A DNA stretch of 64,000 bases from an uncultured Clostridia bacterium (GTDB taxonomy: Bacteria; Bacillota; Clostridia; Lachnospirales; Lachnospiraceae), in assembly GCA_937896665.1 (NCBI GenBank), contig CALBNS010000040.1, forward strand, positions 1-64,000, in the 5' to 3' direction. The notes under the pieces were generated by a model. The model made no database searches. It had not been told where the DNA came from and saw only the letters and a list, made by a program, of their open reading frames with translations. The first letter of the stretch is position 1. The number at the start of each line of letters is the position of its first letter. This document shows, piece after piece, positions 62,109 through 64,000 of the stretch. The translations under genes and the position numbers were made by a program.

Positions 62109-62972
62109 ATGGAGAAAGTATTTATTATTTTCTTTCTGGTTTGTCTGATTTGTGTGATAGAATGGATACGGGAAGTCGTTACATTTCAAATAACACGGTA
62201 TCAAATTTCTTCACCCAAACTTTCTGGTTTAAAACGGGAAAGAAGGGTAGTGCTGTTAAGCGACCTTCATAATAACAGATATGGAACAAAAAATGAAAAG
62301 CTGTTACAGGCAATTCAGAGAGAAAAACCGGATATGATTTTAGTGGCAGGAGATATGTTGATTGGAAAATCCGGAGAGCCGGTGGAGATTGCGAAGGAGT
62401 TCGTGTCAGAACTACCTAAGATATGTAAGACATATTATGCAAATGGAAATCATGAGCAACGTATGAAGGAATTTCCAGACAGATATGACAATGTCTATGA
62501 AGAATACAAAAAAGAATTAGTGGCTTCAGGTGTACATTTTTTAGAGAATGAAAGAGTAACGGAATTTTGGGACGGACATGAGGTTGAATTGTGTGGATTG
62601 GAAATCCCGGTTGCGTATTACAAAAAGTGGAAGAAGATAGTTTTGCCCAAAAAGGTAGTAGAGACATGCATCGGACAGGCTGATAAGTCAAAGTATGAAA
62701 TTTTGATTGCACATAATCCTACATTTGTATCTACATATCTGGAATGGGGGGCTGATTTGGTGCTGTCGGGGCATTTTCATGGCGGTGTTGTGAGAATCCC
62801 CTTTATTGGAGGAATAATCACATCACAGTTTCATCTGTTTCCTAAATATTCAGGAGAACATACAAAAGTAGGAGATGTGTCTGTTGTAGTTAGCAAAGGA
62901 TTAGGCACACATACGATAAAAGTTCGGTTTATGAATCCGGCTGAGGTGATTGTACTGCGAATTGGAGGATAA
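62109..62972 (+). CDS. Membrane-anchored metallophosphoesterase
   Basis: A 287-residue protein with one N-terminal membrane helix (about 3-20) and a calcineurin-like phosphoesterase domain: LLSDLHNN (metal Asp and His), AGDMLIGK, GNHEQR and SGHFHGG. It resembles the YkuE/YaeI group, some of which act on UDP-2,3-diacylglucosamine or other phosphodiesters; the substrate here is unknown. It is 8 bases before scpA, so it is probably cotranscribed with chromosome-segregation genes, as in some relatives. Confidence 0.88.
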   Translation: MEKVFIIFFLVCLICVIEWIREVVTFQITRYQISSPKLSGLKRERRVVLLSDLHNNRYGTKNEKLLQAIQREKPDMILVAGDMLIGKSGEPVEIAKEFVSELPKICKTYYANGNHEQRMKEFPDRYDNVYEEYKKELVASGVHFLENERVTEFWDGHEVELCGLEIPVAYYKKWKKIVLPKKVVETCIGQADKSKYEILIAHNPTFVSTYLEWGADLVLSGHFHGGVVRIPFIGGIITSQFHLFPKYSGEHTKVGDVSVVVSKGLGTHTIKVRFMNPAEVIVLRIGG

Positions 62973-62980
62973 AGATAAAT

Positions 62981-63724
62981 ATGGGAATACCGATAAAATT
63001 GCAGGTGTTTGAGGGACCATTGGACCTTTTGCTGCACTTGATTGATAAGAATAAAATTGATATTTACGACATACCGATTGTGGATATTACAAATCAGTAT
63101 ATGGAATATATTCGCGAAATGCAGGAAAAAGACCTGAATATTATGAGCGAATTTCTTTTGATGGCGGCCACCCTTCTTGATATTAAATGTAGAATGCTTC
63201 TGCCAAAAGAAGTGAATGAAGAAGGCGAAGAGGAAGATCCACGTCAGGAACTGGTTGAACAACTGCTGCAGTATAAGATGTACAAATACATGTCTTACGA
63301 ATTGAAGGACAGACAGTTAGACGGGGAACGTATGATGTTTAAGGAAGCTACGATTCCGGATGAGGTAAAAGAGTATCAGGAACCGGTTGATTTGGATCGA
63401 CTTCTGGACGGGCTGTCTCTGACACATCTGAACCGTATTTTCAAAGAGGTCATGAAAAGGCAGCGGGACAAAATTGACCCGCTTAGAAGTGCATTTGGTA
63501 AGATTGAAAAAGAAGAAGTTACAGTTGATGATAAGCTGGATTATCTGAATGAATATATTTTATCGCATAAGAAATTTAGTTTTCGCGACCTGCTACGGAA
63601 TCAGAAATCAAAACTGCAGATTGTGGTGACGTTTCTTGCTATTCTGGAGATGATGAAGATGGGAACCATTATGATCGAGCAGGAGCATATATTTGACGAT
63701 ATTATTATTACTTCAATGGTGTAG
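62981..63724 (+). CDS. scpA: Segregation and condensation protein A
   Basis: A 247-residue kleisin subunit that bridges SMC heads. The start PIKLQVFEGPLDLLLHLIDKNKIDIYDIPI and the segment FLLMAATLLDIKCRMLLP are diagnostic; the C-terminal winged helix ends in RNQKSKLQIVVTFLAILEMM. GTG-started scpB follows after 18 bases. Confidence 0.96.
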   Translation: MGIPIKLQVFEGPLDLLLHLIDKNKIDIYDIPIVDITNQYMEYIREMQEKDLNIMSEFLLMAATLLDIKCRMLLPKEVNEEGEEEDPRQELVEQLLQYKMYKYMSYELKDRQLDGERMMFKEATIPDEVKEYQEPVDLDRLLDGLSLTHLNRIFKEVMKRQRDKIDPLRSAFGKIEKEEVTVDDKLDYLNEYILSHKKFSFRDLLRNQKSKLQIVVTFLAILEMMKMGTIMIEQEHIFDDIIITSMV

Positions 63725-63742
63725 AGAAGGCAGGGAAAGAAC

Positions 63743-64000
63743 GTGAACGTAGAAAAAATAGAAAGCATAATAGAAGCAATTTTATTTACAATGGGGGAGT
63801 CCGTGGAAGTTTCCAGAATTGCGAAGGTAATTGAGCATGATATGGAGACCACGAAGAAGATTATACATAACATGATGGATAAGTATGAAAATGAAGACAG
63901 AGGACTCCGCATTATTGAACTGGAAGATTCTTATCAGATGTGCACGAAAAAAGAGATGTATGAATATCTGATTAAAATTGCCAAGCAGCCGAGGCGTTAT
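63743..64000 (+). CDS. scpB: Segregation and condensation protein B, 3' end outside window
   Basis: 86 codons are visible and remain open at the window edge. The start is GTG 63743 after AGGGAAAG. The N-terminal winged-helix sequence, IESIIEAILFTMGESVEVSRIAKVI and later RGLRIIELEDSYQM-type sequence, is typical of ScpB, the partner of ScpA in the SMC complex. Confidence 0.93.
   Translation, partial: MNVEKIESIIEAILFTMGESVEVSRIAKVIEHDMETTKKIIHNMMDKYENEDRGLRIIELEDSYQMCTKKEMYEYLIKIAKQPRRY

Noticed and set aside
1..64000. CRISPR arrays, tRNA/rRNA genes, insertion sequences, prophage
   Set aside because: No regularly spaced repeats, cloverleaf-like segments, transposase or phage structural genes were recognised on either strand.

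Overview
The window is a stretch of low-GC Firmicutes chromosome, most likely from a spore-forming anaerobe of the Lachnospiraceae (Clostridia). The evidence is a complete spoIIIA operon, spoIVB, spo0A, an asp23-nusB-xseAB-ispA-dxs-tlyA-nadK-argR-recN-spoIVB housekeeping block, an [FeFe]-hydrogenase with its HydEFG maturases, a D-glucuronate catabolic operon, strong GGAGG-type ribosome binding sites and TTGACA/TATAAT promoters. No tRNA, rRNA, CRISPR array, insertion sequence or riboswitch was recognised. Family assignments come from motif recognition, not database searches.

Layout. Bases 1-6879 (+): an ABC-2-type exporter locus (permease cut by the window edge, two lipoproteins, ATPase, second permease). 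6946-12491 (-): a five-gene operon that looks like dlt (adenylating ligase, carrier protein, MBOAT, DltD-like SGNH protein) but with a PLP-dependent decarboxylase inserted; this is the most unusual system here. 12584-16828 (-): a 1414-residue double acyl-CoA dehydratase activase. 17021-21701 (+): rhomboid-like protein with a zinc-binding tail, pyruvate kinase, and PNPase behind a long leader hairpin. 21827-26517: spoIIIAA-AH. 26606-28660: prfC and an Asp23 protein. 28821-34676: uxuA, uxuB, kdgA, uxaC and kdgK, five enzymes that take D-glucuronate to pyruvate and glyceraldehyde-3-phosphate. 34842-44424: nusB to spoIVB. 44425-54850: accessory material between spoIVB and spo0A: gene relics, a DUF3048 lipoprotein, a PadR/DUF2812 pair, a MATE transporter, and hydrogenase convergent with hydEGF. 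55050-64000: spo0A, glgA, a 41-residue membrane protein, alaS, rpsU, a DacF-like carboxypeptidase, a metallophosphoesterase, scpA and the start of scpB.

The block asp23-nusB-...-spoIVB-spo0A is often continuous in related clostridia. Here it is interrupted twice, by the uronate operon and by the 10.6-kb hydrogenase region. The relics beside spoIVB and hydA suggest these intervals are insertion-prone.

The dlt-like operon suggests a surface-modification route in which an amino acid is activated, loaded on a small carrier and exported as an ester or amide. The decarboxylase suggests that the group is not plain D-alanine. By analogy with BtrK of butirosin biosynthesis, the carrier-bound amino acid itself might be decarboxylated. 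This is inference from gene content and motifs.
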